Notes: a model not told the origin generated them from the letters alone. Shown: positions 10,314 to 19,883, counted from the first letter of the stretch. The stretch: DNA of 64,000 nt from Caenimonas koreensis DSM 17982 (GCF_009646335.1 NZ_WJBU01000019.1:27636-91635); one strand, 5' to 3'. Program-made: numbers and translations.

Positions 10314-11759
10314 ATGGCAGCCAAATTGATACAGGGCTACGAAGTTGTCATCGGCTTCGAGACGCACGCGCAACTCTCGACCCAGTCAAAAATCTTCAGC
10401 CGCGCGCCCACTGCATTCGGCGCTGAGCCGAACACGCAGGCATCGCCTGTCGATCTGGCATTGCCGGGCACGTTGCCGGTGATGAACAAGGGCGCGGTCG
10501 AGCGCGCCATCGAGTTTGGCCTGGCCGTGAACTCGCACATTGCCGAGCGCAGCGTGTTCGCGCGCAAGAACTACTTCTATCCGGACTTGCCCAAGGGCTA
10601 CCAGATCAGCCAGTTCGAGATTCCGGTGGTGCAGGGCGGTGTTGTTGAGTTCTACCTGGGCGAAGAGAAGAAGTCCGTGCGACTCGTTCGTGCGCACCTG
10701 GAAGAAGACGCAGGCAAGTCGCTGCATGAAGACTTCGTCGGCCAGTCGGGCATCGACCTGAACCGCGCGGGCACGCCGCTGCTGGAAATCGTCACTGAGC
10801 CAGACATGCGCTCGTCCGACGAAGCTGTGGCTTACGCGAAAGAGCTGCACAAGATCGTGACGTGGATCGGCATTTGCGACGGCAACATGCAGGAAGGCAG
10901 CTTCCGCTGCGACGCGAACGTCTCCGTGCGCAAGCCGGGCGAGCCACTGGGCACGCGCCGCGAAATCAAGAACCTGAACAGCTTCAAGTTCATGCAGCAG
11001 GCGATCGACTTCGAGATCCGCTGGCAGATTGAGCAGATCGAAGACGGCTTCGCGATCCAGCAGGCCACCGTGCTGTTCGACCCCGACACCGGTGAGACGC
11101 GTGCCATGCGCACGAAAGAAGACGCCGCCGACTACCGCTACTTCCCCGACCCGGACCTCCCGCCGCTGGCAATAGGTCGTGACTGGGTCGAGCGCGTGCG
11201 CGCCGACATGGCCGAGCTGCCACGCGTGATGGCGGCGCGTTTCGTCAAGGACTACGGCCTGCCCGAATACGACGCGACCACGTTGACGCAGAGCAAGGCG
11301 ATGGCGGCGTACTTCGAAGCCGCGGCCACCGCCTCGGGCCAGCCCAAGCTGGCCAGCAACTGGGTGATGGGCGAGATTTCGCGCCGCCTGAATGCAGGCG
11401 ACGTGACGATTGACCAGTTGCCCATCAACGCGACAACACTCGCCGCTTTGATCAAGCGGATCGCAGACGGCACCATCTCCAACAATGCAGCGCGGCAGGT
11501 TTTCGACGCGCTGTGGAGCGGCGAAGGACCGGACGTTGACGCGCTGATCGAGGCCAAGGGCCTCAAGCAGATGAACGACACCGGCGCGCTGGAGCAGATC
11601 ATCGATGACGCGATTGCAGCGAACGCCGACAACGTCGCGCAGTTCCGCGCGGGCAAAGAGAAGGCGTTCAACGCCCTCGTCGGCCAGGTGATGAAGGCGA
11701 GCAAAGGCAAGGCGAACCCGGCGCAGGTGAACGACCTGCTGCGCAAGAAGTTGTCGTGA
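10314..11759 (+). CDS. gatB: Asp-tRNA(Asn)/Glu-tRNA(Gln) amidotransferase subunit B
   Basis: 481 aa. The GatB catalytic cradle begins with [19 protein letters not shown] and contains [22 protein letters not shown] and [15 protein letters not shown] blocks. The C-terminal helical YqeY-like domain (about residues 330-481) holds GEISRRLN and ends NDLLRKKLS. GatB phosphorylates and amidates the misacylated tRNA. It is last in the operon; a convergent gene ends 35 bp downstream. Confidence 0.98.
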   Translation: MAAKLIQGYEVVIGFETHAQLSTQSKIFSRAPTAFGAEPNTQASPVDLALPGTLPVMNKGAVERAIEFGLAVNSHIAERSVFARKNYFYPDLPKGYQISQFEIPVVQGGVVEFYLGEEKKSVRLVRAHLEEDAGKSLHEDFVGQSGIDLNRAGTPLLEIVTEPDMRSSDEAVAYAKELHKIVTWIGICDGNMQEGSFRCDANVSVRKPGEPLGTRREIKNLNSFKFMQQAIDFEIRWQIEQIEDGFAIQQATVLFDPDTGETRAMRTKEDAADYRYFPDPDLPPLAIGRDWVERVRADMAELPRVMAARFVKDYGLPEYDATTLTQSKAMAAYFEAAATASGQPKLASNWVMGEISRRLNAGDVTIDQLPINATTLAALIKRIADGTISNNAARQVFDALWSGEGPDVDALIEAKGLKQMNDTGALEQIIDDAIAANADNVAQFRAGKEKAFNALVGQVMKASKGKANPAQVNDLLRKKLS

Positions 11760-11794
11760 CCGCAGCCTCAGGCACAAGCCTGTAGGCGAAGCGC

Positions 11795-12502
11795 CTAGCG
11801 CCTTTGCGTCACCGGCCCGGAGGCGGCAGCCGTGGTGGCAGTCGCAGCCGACGCTGCACCACCAGACGTGGGCGCTGCCAGCTGCGACCACAGCGCCTTG
11901 AGCTTGACCAGCTCATCGTCGAAGCGCGCATTCACCCGTTTCTTCTCGGCTTCCTGGTTGGCAACGAACCGGCGCTGGCCTTCGGCCTGCTGGGTGTTTT
12001 CCTCGATCTGGCGCTTGAGCTTGGGCGGAATCCTCGATGGATCGCCTTTGTAGAACTCCAGCTCCTGGTCGATGGCCTTGCGCTGCGTTGCGAGATCGCT
12101 GTTGTGGCGGTTGGCGGCATTGATCACGTCATCGAGCTGCGCCAATGCCTGTGCGCGCTCCTTGTCATGCGAGGCCTTGTCGGGGTAGCGGGCCAGCAGC
12201 ACGCGTTCACGCCTGCGCTCCTCGGCTTGGCGGTTGCGCTCTTCCTGCGCCTTGGCCGCTTTCGCTTCTTCCTGTGCGCGCTCCTGTGCGGTGAGCGACG
12301 GGCCAATCTTGCGCACGACGAGGCCGCCCGAGCTCATCTCGGCCTGCTCGCGGTCAATGCATTCGGGAATGGGGCGGTCGGCAGTGATGCGGCGGCCCTT
12401 GCCGTCCACACAGGTGTAGATGCCCTGCTGCGCCCAAGCTGGCGCTGCCATGCCAAGGCACAGCGTCATACCAACTACACGCAGGCACGCCAGATACTGC
12501 AA
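11795..12502 (-). CDS. DUF4124-type periplasmic protein with coiled coil
   Basis: 235 aa from a TTG start at 12502. The TTG has GAGGAAG five bases upstream and gives a full signal peptide ending AAPAWAQ; an ATG at 12469 would truncate the signal. The mature N-terminus (IYTCVDGKGRRITADRPIPECIDREQ) is the short DUF4124 fold, which in this family often contains a Cys pair. A long Glu/Arg/Ala-rich coiled coil (about residues 80-200) follows, and the tail is Ala/Thr-rich. It begins 10 bases after the pyrE stop, so it is probably co-transcribed. Function unknown. Confidence 0.82.
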   Translation of the reverse strand: MQYLACLRVVGMTLCLGMAAPAWAQQGIYTCVDGKGRRITADRPIPECIDREQAEMSSGGLVVRKIGPSLTAQERAQEEAKAAKAQEERNRQAEERRRERVLLARYPDKASHDKERAQALAQLDDVINAANRHNSDLATQRKAIDQELEFYKGDPSRIPPKLKRQIEENTQQAEGQRRFVANQEAEKKRVNARFDDELVKLKALWSQLAAPTSGGAASAATATTAAASGPVTQRR

Positions 12503-12512
12503 GTTATCTTCC

Positions 12513-13199
12513 TCAATCGACGCCGTAACGCCGCCGGTACGCCAGCACCTCCTCATGCCGGCCCTGCACCGCTGTATCGCCGTGTTGCTCAAGATACTGG
12601 AGCAAATCCGCGAGACGCGCAATCGCGCAAACCTGCAAGCCGAGCTGGTCGCGCACCTGCTGCACAGCGCTGTAAGCAACATCCACGCCGTTCTCGGTTG
12701 CCTTCTCCTGGCGGTCCAGCGCAATCGCGATGGCATGGGGTGTGGCGCCTGCGGCCTTGATGATGCCAATGGATTCGCGCACGGCTGTGCCAGCAGAAAT
12801 CACGTCATCAACGATCAGCACGCGACCCTTGACGGGCGCGCCCACCAGCGTGCCGCCCTCGCCGTGGTCTTTGGCTTCCTTGCGGTTGTAGGCAAACGGC
12901 ACGTTGCGCCCGAGCCGCGCGAGCTCGATGGCGACGGCAGCACCCAGCGGAATGCCCTTGTAGGCCGGCCCAAACAGCATGTCGAACTCGATGCCCGAAT
13001 CCATGATGCGGCGTGCATAGAATTGCGCGAGCCGCCCGAGCTTGATGCCGTCGTCGAACAGGCCAGCATTGAAGAAGTAAGGTGAGAGGCGGCCGGCCTT
13101 CGTTTTGAACTCGCCGAAGCGCAGCACGCCTGCGCCGATGGCGAACTCCACGAATTCCTGCGCGAGCGCATCGTCGGCGGCCGTGTCGATGATCGTCAT
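12513..13199 (-). CDS. pyrE: orotate phosphoribosyltransferase
   Basis: 228 aa. The type-I PRTase fold is clear. The PRPP-binding motif VLIVDDVISAGTAV and the flexible-loop region AYNRKEAKDHGEGG carry the catalytic lysines and histidine, and MLFGPAYKGIPLG is the family block. It makes orotidine 5'-phosphate from orotate and PRPP in pyrimidine synthesis. The start MTIIDTAADD is close to the usual family start. It is divergent from the TPR gene with only 11 bp between the start codons. Confidence 0.97.
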   Translation of the reverse strand: MTIIDTAADDALAQEFVEFAIGAGVLRFGEFKTKAGRLSPYFFNAGLFDDGIKLGRLAQFYARRIMDSGIEFDMLFGPAYKGIPLGAAVAIELARLGRNVPFAYNRKEAKDHGEGGTLVGAPVKGRVLIVDDVISAGTAVRESIGIIKAAGATPHAIAIALDRQEKATENGVDVAYSAVQQVRDQLGLQVCAIARLADLLQYLEQHGDTAVQGRHEEVLAYRRRYGVD

Positions 13200-13210
13200 G
13201 CGGATCCCTT

Positions 13211-14521
13211 ATGTGTAGGGAGATTGTATTGGCGGGCAATGAGGCGTTAAGCCTGGTGGCGCAAGCCCGGGAACTGCGGCGCGCGGGCCGCGCAGCCGAG
13301 GCGATCGAGCGCTTTGACCGCGCCATCGCGCTCGATCCCGCGCTGGTGCCCGCACACATCAACCGGGCCAATGCCCTGCGTGAGCTGGGCCAGCCTGAAG
13401 CTGCCATTGCAGGTTACGACGCGGCGCTGTCGCTGGCACCTGACTCCGCCATCACCTGGCAAAACCGTGGTGTTGTGCTGGACCAGCTGGGCCGGCACGA
13501 AGAGGCCGTTGAATCGCTGGAGCGCGCCTTGCAGGCCGACAAAGCGCTGGTAGACGCGCACTGGAACCTCGCCCTGGCGCTGCTGCGCCTGGGCGACTTC
13601 GAGCGCGGCTGGCGCGAATTTGAGTGGCGCTGGCACAAGCCGGACATCGCGATGGCGGCACGCCACTTCAGCCAGCCACGATGGACGGCGGACCAGCCGC
13701 TTGCCGGTCGGACGATCCTCGTTTGCGCCGAGCAGGGTCTGGGCGACACACTGCAGTTCTGCCGCTATTTGCCATGGCTCGCCGCACAAGGCGCGCGCAC
13801 CAAGCTGCTGGTGCAGCCCGAGCTGGTTGCGTTGCTCAGCGGGCAATTGGGGCTGGATGAAGTCGCGACAACAGGCTCGCACATGCCCAAGTTCGATACA
13901 CAGTGCTCGCTCATGAGCCTGCCGTACTTGGCCGGCACCCGGCTGGACACGATTCCCACGCCGGGCCGCTACCTCCACGCGCCCGCTGCCCAGGTAACTG
14001 CATGGCGTGAGCGGTTAGGCGAGCGGCCGGGCGAGCAGCGACGCCCGCGCATCGGCCTCGTCTGGAGCGGCAGACCCGACCATGGCAACGATTCCAACCG
14101 CAGCCTCGCCCTGCAGCAGCTTCTTGATGCATTGCCAGCAGGCCCGCAGTACGTGAGCCTGCAGAACGCAGTGCGGCCCGCAGATGCGCAGGCCTTGCGC
14201 GCGCGCAGCGATGTGACTGACTTTGCACCGCTGCTGACCAACATGGCCGAAACGGCTGCGCTGTGCGAATGCATGGACCTTGTGATCAGCGTCGACACCA
14301 GCGTTGCCCATCTGGCGGGCGCGCTCGGCAAGCCCGTGTGGCTGCTGCTGCCCTTCAGTGCCGACTGGCGCTGGCTGCACCAGCGCGACACCTCGCCGTG
14401 GTACGAACACATGACGCTGTTGCGCCAACCCGTTGCCCGCGACTGGGCTGCTGTGCTTGGTAAGCTCGCGCAACGACTTTCAACCAGCTATCCATGTTCA
14501 AACTTACCAGCCTCAACCTGA
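13211..14521 (+). CDS. TPR-repeat protein with C-terminal GT-B glycosyltransferase-like domain
   Basis: 436 aa from the ATG at 13211. A TTG at 13229 with AGGGAG seven bases upstream is an equally good start. Three or four tetratricopeptide repeats span about residues 12-130 (AIERFDRAIALDPALVPAHINRANALRELGQPEAAI-type units). The C-terminal half (about 155-425) resembles the heptosyltransferase/O-GlcNAc-transferase-like GT-B fold, with RPRIGLVWSGRPDH and DLVISVDTSVAHLAGALGKPVWLLLP, the latter being the nucleotide-sugar-site block. Such TPR-GT proteins usually modify proteins or surface glycans. The 3' end overlaps the exonuclease gene by 28 bp. Confidence 0.85.
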   Translation: MCREIVLAGNEALSLVAQARELRRAGRAAEAIERFDRAIALDPALVPAHINRANALRELGQPEAAIAGYDAALSLAPDSAITWQNRGVVLDQLGRHEEAVESLERALQADKALVDAHWNLALALLRLGDFERGWREFEWRWHKPDIAMAARHFSQPRWTADQPLAGRTILVCAEQGLGDTLQFCRYLPWLAAQGARTKLLVQPELVALLSGQLGLDEVATTGSHMPKFDTQCSLMSLPYLAGTRLDTIPTPGRYLHAPAAQVTAWRERLGERPGEQRRPRIGLVWSGRPDHGNDSNRSLALQQLLDALPAGPQYVSLQNAVRPADAQALRARSDVTDFAPLLTNMAETAALCECMDLVISVDTSVAHLAGALGKPVWLLLPFSADWRWLHQRDTSPWYEHMTLLRQPVARDWAAVLGKLAQRLSTSYPCSNLPAST

Positions 14522-15285
14522 ACGGCATTCGCTCCGCTGCGAGCAAAGGCGTCGAAGCATGGATCGCCAAGACCAAGCCCGATTGCATCTGCATGCAGGA
14601 AGTCAAGGCGCAAGCCGAAGACGTGGAGGGCCGCTTCGAGGAAATGGCGGGCTTGAAAGGGCACTTTCACTTCGCGCAGAAAAAGGGCTATTCCGGCGTG
14701 GCCGTGTATACCAAGCACGAGCCCACCGATGTGGTCGTGGGCTACGGCTCGGAAGAATTCGATGCTGAAGGCCGCTACGTCGAGTTGCGCTTTGATACGC
14801 CCAAACGCAAATTTTCAGTGATCAGTTGTTACTTTCCGAGCGGCTCATCGGGCGAAGAGCGGCAGCAGGCCAAGTTCCGCTTCCTCGACGAGTTCGACCC
14901 GCATCTTGTGAAGCTCAAGAAAAAGCGCGACTTCATCCTGTGCGGCGACGTGAACATTGCGCACCAGGAAGCTGACCTGAAGAACTTCCGCAGCAACAAG
15001 AAAAACAGCGGCTTCTTGCCGGAAGAGCGCGCGTGGATGACGAAGCTGCTGACTGAGACCGGTCTGGTCGATGTTTACCGGCGCCTGAAGCCCGAGGCGA
15101 CCGAGGAGTGCTACACATGGTGGAGCAACCGCGGCCAGGCATACCTGAACAACGTGGGCTGGCGGCTCGACTACCACCTGGCGACACCCGCCATGGCGCA
15201 GCTCGCGCGCAAGGAAGCGATCTACAAGAAAGAGAAGTTCTCGGACCACGCGCCGATCACGGTGGACTACGAGTTCAAGCTGTGA
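14494..15285 (+). CDS. xth: exodeoxyribonuclease III (AP endonuclease)
   Basis: 263 aa, EEP-fold nuclease. Catalytic motifs in order: NLNGIRSA, MQEVKAQ (metal-binding Glu), GDVNIAH (Asp/Asn), WRLDYHLAT and SDHAPI (general-base Asp-His pair). The family cleaves abasic sites and degrades 3' ends of duplex DNA in base-excision repair. Its start lies inside the end of the TPR glycosyltransferase gene, so the two are probably co-transcribed. A convergent ATPase gene ends 20 bp downstream. Confidence 0.96.
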   Translation: MFKLTSLNLNGIRSAASKGVEAWIAKTKPDCICMQEVKAQAEDVEGRFEEMAGLKGHFHFAQKKGYSGVAVYTKHEPTDVVVGYGSEEFDAEGRYVELRFDTPKRKFSVISCYFPSGSSGEERQQAKFRFLDEFDPHLVKLKKKRDFILCGDVNIAHQEADLKNFRSNKKNSGFLPEERAWMTKLLTETGLVDVYRRLKPEATEECYTWWSNRGQAYLNNVGWRLDYHLATPAMAQLARKEAIYKKEKFSDHAPITVDYEFKL

Positions 15286-15304
15286 TCCGTCTGTGTTGCG
15301 GCCT

Positions 15305-16477
15305 TCATGCCGGTGCCGCAGGCCCATCGAGAGTCTTGAGGACATTGGCCCGGCTCTTGTAGGCCTCAGCGAGGAACGGATCACTGACGCCATAGATTCC
15401 ATGGCCGTCGCGAGCCAGGATGTTTGAATCCAGCAGCAGCGTGGCGACCTTTTGAATTTCTTCTGCGCCAACGGTGCGGCCGATCTCGACGCCATATTCA
15501 TCGAGTGTTGCAGCGGAGAACAGCTTCTTGACGCCCTGGCCACCTTGCTTGCACACATAGCCAAAGACGGCCTGGGCCAACGGACCGAGTTCATCCAATC
15601 GAGCCAGGTCAACGGCTGCCGCTGATTGCCGCACGCCCTCGGTGATGGCGCGCAAGTCCTGGTCCGCGTCGGCGAAGCTCGGCGACTGCGCCAGCGCGAA
15701 GAGCGCCTTCATGAGTTCTTCGGGCCTGCGGCCCAGCCGCACGAAACACTCGAATGCGACTTCCCGTGTGGGCATCCTCGCTCCGAGCTCGGCTTGCTTC
15801 AGCAGCCAATCAACAAAGTCGATCTCCAGTACCGGGAAGTCCTCAGACATCGCCCCGTTGAAAGCCTGCGTGCCTTTGATGGTCAGTTCGCGGACCCGGG
15901 CCCGGTGCGAGCCTGTGCCAAGGAACAGAAAGTGCCCGGGCGTGCCGGGGGTCAGGTTGATTTCATCGCGGGCCGCTTTGAGGGCCAGCAGCATGTTGTC
16001 GCCGTCCTCGGAGCCCATGGCGTGTTGCACTTCGTCGATGATGACCACCACGTCGGTCTTGGTCAGACGGACCAGTTCGCCGAAGGCGCCTGCGAGCGTG
16101 CTGCCTTCGTTCTTGCCGAGCTCGACCAGGCTGAAGCCGAACTTGAAGCCGGCCGCGCCCAGGTCCAGGCCCTTCAGACGCTTCAAAATACCGACCGCCT
16201 TGGAGTCCGCACGCTCCAGGTCCGCCAGCGTCCTGCGCACCGCCGCCAGCAGCAGGTCGCTCGGCTTGGCGGCCGTGTTGCTCCAGAGATCGACATACAC
16301 GACGATGGCCCCCTCTGCCTCCAGCGCAGGGATCAGGTCGCCGCGAAGAAATGTCGTCTTGCCGATCCGGCGCAGACCGCCCAGGAAGAGGCCGGAGCGG
16401 ACCTTGGTCATCAGGCCCTTGGGCCGCAGCAGCTGCTCGGCCATGTCCGAGGCGAGTTTTGGTCGGTGAAAGGTCAT
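15305..16477 (-). CDS. orphan AAA+ ATPase (AAA_16/ATPase_2-like)
   Basis: 390 aa. Walker A is GGLRRIGKTT (about residues 33-42) and Walker B is VVVIIDEVQ, followed by a sensor-like FLFLGTGSHR. The C-terminal part is a winged-helix-like module containing YGVSDPFLAEAY. This is the architecture of stand-alone STAND/AAA_16-type ATPases, often found as accessory genes. No partner nuclease, protease or toxin is adjacent. The promoter side is strikingly AT-rich compared with the surrounding DNA, but the coding sequence itself has GC-rich third positions. Role unknown. Confidence 0.85.
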   Translation of the reverse strand: MTFHRPKLASDMAEQLLRPKGLMTKVRSGLFLGGLRRIGKTTFLRGDLIPALEAEGAIVVYVDLWSNTAAKPSDLLLAAVRRTLADLERADSKAVGILKRLKGLDLGAAGFKFGFSLVELGKNEGSTLAGAFGELVRLTKTDVVVIIDEVQHAMGSEDGDNMLLALKAARDEINLTPGTPGHFLFLGTGSHRARVRELTIKGTQAFNGAMSEDFPVLEIDFVDWLLKQAELGARMPTREVAFECFVRLGRRPEELMKALFALAQSPSFADADQDLRAITEGVRQSAAAVDLARLDELGPLAQAVFGYVCKQGGQGVKKLFSAATLDEYGVEIGRTVGAEEIQKVATLLLDSNILARDGHGIYGVSDPFLAEAYKSRANVLKTLDGPAAPA

Positions 16478-16560
16478 TTTTACATTTTTATTGAATTCAG
16501 ATAATTATCTCAATTTCATAATTTTCTGTAAATCGCTGCGTACGACAACTAAAGGTGACG
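16478..16560. promoter_or_regulatory. AT-rich promoter segment with perfect 12-bp palindrome
   Basis: A short island far richer in A/T than anything nearby separates the minus-strand ATPase gene from the plus-strand exporter operon. It contains the perfect palindrome AGATAATTATCT at 16499-16510, 22-33 bp upstream of the ATPase start, a good place for an operator overlapping its promoter. Confidence 0.55.
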
Positions 16561-16625
16561 CACGGACGGGCCGGCCGGGTCTGCACATGAGCGGCCGTAG
16601 CGTGGGCACTGTCAGAATCACCCAC

Positions 16626-17900
16626 ATGTCCCGGCGCCTCCTGATCTCCATTTCGGTCCTTGCTGCCGTGCTCGTGGCCGCGTTCGCTGTCTGGTGGATG
16701 ACGCGCGCACCTTCCGCGCCAGCAGTCGCAGCGCGTATGGCGCCGCTGGTTCGCACACTGCAGTTTTCTGCCCGCGTGGCGACTGCATCGCGTGTGGACG
16801 TGGGCAGCACACTCACCGGCCGCGTGGTGCAAGTGCCGGTGGCCGAAGGCGCACAAGTCAAGGCGGGTGATGTGCTCGTGCGGCTGGAGAACGCCGAGTT
16901 GCGCGCTGCCGTCGCGCAAACCCAGGCCACGGAGCAGCAGGCGCTCGCCCGCCTCGCAGGCTTGCGCAGTACAGGCCGCGGCGCTGCGCAGGCCGGTGTG
17001 TCGCAGGCTGAATCAGTGCTGGTGGCCGCGCAGGCAGACCTTAAACGCACGCTCGATCTGGTGGCGCAGGGTTTTGTGAGCCAGGCACGTGTGGACGAGG
17101 CGCGCCGCGTGGTTGAGGTCGCGCAAGCCCAACGCGATGCCGCGCGCGCGCAAAACGCGGCGCTTGCTGAGCCGGGCAGCGAAGTTGCGCAGGCACAGGC
17201 GCAGGTAGCGCTGGCAGTTGCCGCACGCGCAGCCGCACAGGCCCGCCTGGGCGAGGCCGTGCTCACAGCCCCGGCGGATGCGCGCGTCCTCGCACGCTTG
17301 GTCGAGCCCGGCCAGATCGTGCAGCCCGGACGTGCGCTGCTCACCCTGGCGCTGGCCGGCCCGCTGCAACTCGTCGCGCAAGTGGATGAGCGCTACCTGG
17401 GACAGCTGCAGCCCGGCCAGCTCGCGGGCGTGCTGGCTGATGCGTATCCCACACAGCGCTTCACGGCCCGTGTGCTGACCATCGCGCCGCTCGTCGATGC
17501 GCAGCGCGGCTCGATCGAAGTCAAGTTCGCCCTGCCACAGCCCGTGCCCGCCTTCCTGCGCGAGGACATGACGCTGTCGGTGGAAGTGGAGACGGCGCGC
17601 CGCGACCAGGCACTGGTGTTGCCTGCCAGTGCGCTGCGTAGCGAAGATTCGACAGGCGCCGTCGTCTGGCTCGCACTCGAAGGCCGCGTCGAGGCGCGCA
17701 AGGTGCGCGTGGGCCTGCGCACACTCGACGCCGTCGAGATTCTTGAGGGCCTGAGTGCAGGCGATCTCGTGCTCGTTGGTGCGGCGCCATCGCCCGGCGC
17801 CCGCGTGCGTGCCGATAGCTCAGCCACGCCGTCAACAGGCACAGCCAAGGGCACGAAAGACGATGCCGGCGCTGCGATGACCAACGCGATGGGCCGCTGA
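16626..17900 (+). CDS. HlyD/MacA-type periplasmic adaptor of an ABC exporter
   Basis: 424 aa. An N-terminal membrane anchor (about residues 5-24) is followed by the first half of a biotinyl-lipoyl domain (VDVGSTLTGRVVQVPVAEG), an Ala/Gln-rich helical hairpin (about 90-200), the second lipoyl half (APADARVLARLVEPGQIV) and beta-barrel and membrane-proximal domains. This is the architecture of adaptors that connect an inner-membrane ABC transporter to a TolC-type channel. The frame is open much further upstream, but the anchor fixes the start at the ATG 16626. Permease and ATPase genes follow immediately. Confidence 0.92.
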   Translation: MSRRLLISISVLAAVLVAAFAVWWMTRAPSAPAVAARMAPLVRTLQFSARVATASRVDVGSTLTGRVVQVPVAEGAQVKAGDVLVRLENAELRAAVAQTQATEQQALARLAGLRSTGRGAAQAGVSQAESVLVAAQADLKRTLDLVAQGFVSQARVDEARRVVEVAQAQRDAARAQNAALAEPGSEVAQAQAQVALAVAARAAAQARLGEAVLTAPADARVLARLVEPGQIVQPGRALLTLALAGPLQLVAQVDERYLGQLQPGQLAGVLADAYPTQRFTARVLTIAPLVDAQRGSIEVKFALPQPVPAFLREDMTLSVEVETARRDQALVLPASALRSEDSTGAVVWLALEGRVEARKVRVGLRTLDAVEILEGLSAGDLVLVGAAPSPGARVRADSSATPSTGTAKGTKDDAGAAMTNAMGR

Positions 17901-17909
17901 GGCAGCCGC

Positions 17910-19130
17910 ATGCTCGGCTTCGAGACCCGTGTTGCGACGCGCTTCCTGCGCGAAGGCCGCATGCAAACGGTGCTGATCATCGTCGGCGTCGCAGCGGGCG
18001 TGGCCGTGGTCACCTACATCTCGGCGTTGATCGCCGGCCTGCAGCGCAACACCATCGAGAAGACGCTGGGCTCGCAGGCGCACGTCACGATCAGCTCGCG
18101 TGACGAACTGGTGCTGCCGGCACGCGAGGCGGCGAGCGCCGGCGCAAGCGAGCTGGTGCAGACGCAACCACGCGCGCAGCGCCTGCGCTCCATCGGCAAC
18201 TGGCAGCCGCTCGTCCCGTTGCTCGAAGCGATGCCGCAGGTCACCGCAGTCTCGCCAATGGTGTCGGCGGCGGGCCTCGCAGAACGCGGCCAGGCGATCA
18301 AGGCCGTTGCGCTCGTGGGCGTGGAGCTTGAGCGATACGACCGCATCGTGGGGCTGCGCGACAAGATCGTCGATGGCACTGCGCGGCTCGGGCCGGGCGA
18401 GGCCATCATCGGCCGCGAGCTGGCGCAAGACCTGGGCGTGCGCATCGGCGACCGCATCGGCGTGGTGACGGGCGGCGTCTCCGATTCGCTACGCGTCACG
18501 GCGCTGGTGGACCTCGGCGTGCGCGAGTTGAACCGGCGCACCGTGCTAGTTCCGCTACGCACGGCGCAAAGCCTGGCGGGGCTGCCCGGCGGAGTGACGA
18601 GCCTTGACATCACGCTGGCCGACATCTGGCAGGCGCAAGTGGTGGCCGACGAACTGTCCGCACGCTGGCCCTACAAGGCCGAGAGCTGGCAGCAAGCCAA
18701 CGCGCAACTCGTGTCGGCATTGAATGCGCAGTCCGTGAGCACGGCGGTGATTCGCGGCGTGGTCATGATCGTCGTGGTGCTGGGCGTCGCGAGTGTGCTG
18801 GTCGTGTCGGTCGTGCAAAAGCAGCGCGAGATCGGCATCCTGCGGGCCATGGGCGCGACGCGGGGCCAGGTGCTGCGCATCTTCCTGCTGCAAGGCGGCA
18901 TCGTCGGTGCGCTGGGCTCAGTGCTGGGGGTGCTGCTGGCAGTGCTGCTCATCCGCGCGTTCACCACATTCGTGCTCGGCTCCGACGGCAAGCCGCTTTT
19001 CAACATCACGCTCGCGCCCGTGCTGGCGCTGCAAGTTGCCGTGATCGCAACGGTATGCGGCGTGCTCGCAGCGGTGGCGCCTGCGCGCCGCGCCGCAAGG
19101 CTCGACCCTGCGCAGGCCATCCGCCTATGA
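17910..19130 (+). CDS. FtsX-type ABC transporter permease (DevC/MacB-like)
   Basis: 406 aa. One transmembrane helix near the N-terminus (about 22-45), a long periplasmic MacB_PCD-like domain (about 46-270) and three C-terminal helices form the FtsX fold. The coupling segment QKQREIGILRAMGATRGQVLRIFL precedes the last two helices, as expected. It begins nine bases after the adaptor stop and overlaps the ATPase start by ATGA, so adaptor-permease-ATPase is one operon. The split-subunit layout is closer to DevBCA than to fused MacB. Substrate unknown. Confidence 0.93.
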   Translation: MLGFETRVATRFLREGRMQTVLIIVGVAAGVAVVTYISALIAGLQRNTIEKTLGSQAHVTISSRDELVLPAREAASAGASELVQTQPRAQRLRSIGNWQPLVPLLEAMPQVTAVSPMVSAAGLAERGQAIKAVALVGVELERYDRIVGLRDKIVDGTARLGPGEAIIGRELAQDLGVRIGDRIGVVTGGVSDSLRVTALVDLGVRELNRRTVLVPLRTAQSLAGLPGGVTSLDITLADIWQAQVVADELSARWPYKAESWQQANAQLVSALNAQSVSTAVIRGVVMIVVVLGVASVLVVSVVQKQREIGILRAMGATRGQVLRIFLLQGGIVGALGSVLGVLLAVLLIRAFTTFVLGSDGKPLFNITLAPVLALQVAVIATVCGVLAAVAPARRAARLDPAQAIRL

Positions 19131-19852
19131 GCACGACTGACGTGAAAGCCCCAGCCAGCGAACTGCTTGTGCTCGACGGCATTCGCAAGAGCTACAACAT
19201 CGGCTTGCCCAATGAGGCCGAGGTGCTGCATGGCTTGTCGCTGCGCGTGGATCGCGGTGAGTTCGTGGCGCTGATCGGGCCATCAGGCTCGGGCAAGAGC
19301 ACGCTGCTGAACATCGTGGGCCTGCTCGAGCGAATGACGGCGGGCAGCTATCGCATCGAAGGCGAAGAGATGCAGGGCCTGGACGACGCGGCGCTCACGC
19401 GGCGCAGGCGCACCTCGATCGGCTTTGTCTTCCAGTTTCACCATTTGCTGCCGGCCTTCAGCGCACTCGAAAACGTGACGCTGCCAGCCCTCATGCGCGA
19501 AGGCCGCGTGACGCCAGCGCAGCTGGAACGGGCAAAGGCCGTACTCGCGGCCGTCGGCCTGGGCAACGCGATGGGCAAGCGCCCCGGCGAGTTGTCGGGC
19601 GGCATGCAGCAACGCGTTGCCATTGCGCGCGCACTCGTGCTGGAGCCGCCACTCGTGCTCGCCGATGAACCCACGGGCAATCTCGACACGGCCGCTGCCA
19701 ACGAAGTGTTCGCGCTGATGCGGCGCATGCATGCCGAGCTCGGCATTTCGTTTTTGGTGGTCACACACGACCCACGCCTGGCCGCGCGCTGCGACCGTGT
19801 GCTCGAACTCGTTGACGGAAAGCTCGTGCGCGATGGCCCACCGAAACCCTGA
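19127..19852 (+). CDS. ABC transporter ATP-binding protein (LolD/MacB-NBD type)
   Basis: 241 aa. Walker A is GPSGSGKST, the signature is LSGGMQQRVAIARAL, and Walker B is LVLADEPTGNLD. The insert VFQFHHLLPAFSALENV is characteristic of the LolD/MacB/FtsE branch. It energises the permease encoded just upstream; the start overlaps the permease stop. A GC-rich hairpin lies 10 bp past the stop. Confidence 0.95.
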   Translation: MSTTDVKAPASELLVLDGIRKSYNIGLPNEAEVLHGLSLRVDRGEFVALIGPSGSGKSTLLNIVGLLERMTAGSYRIEGEEMQGLDDAALTRRRRTSIGFVFQFHHLLPAFSALENVTLPALMREGRVTPAQLERAKAVLAAVGLGNAMGKRPGELSGGMQQRVAIARALVLEPPLVLADEPTGNLDTAAANEVFALMRRMHAELGISFLVVTHDPRLAARCDRVLELVDGKLVRDGPPKP

Positions 19853-19861
19853 CCTGTGCCT

Positions 19862-19883
19862 CCCTCCCCCTTTCGGGGGAGGG
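19862..19883. terminator. GC-rich perfect stem-loop after the ABC operon
   Basis: Arms CCCTCCCCC (19862-19870) and GGGGGAGGG (19875-19883) pair over 9 bp with the loop TTTC. There is no T-run after it. It lies between two convergent genes. It may terminate transcription or be a copy of a common dispersed proteobacterial repeat of this CCTCCCC-loop-GGGGAGG type. Confidence 0.5.
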
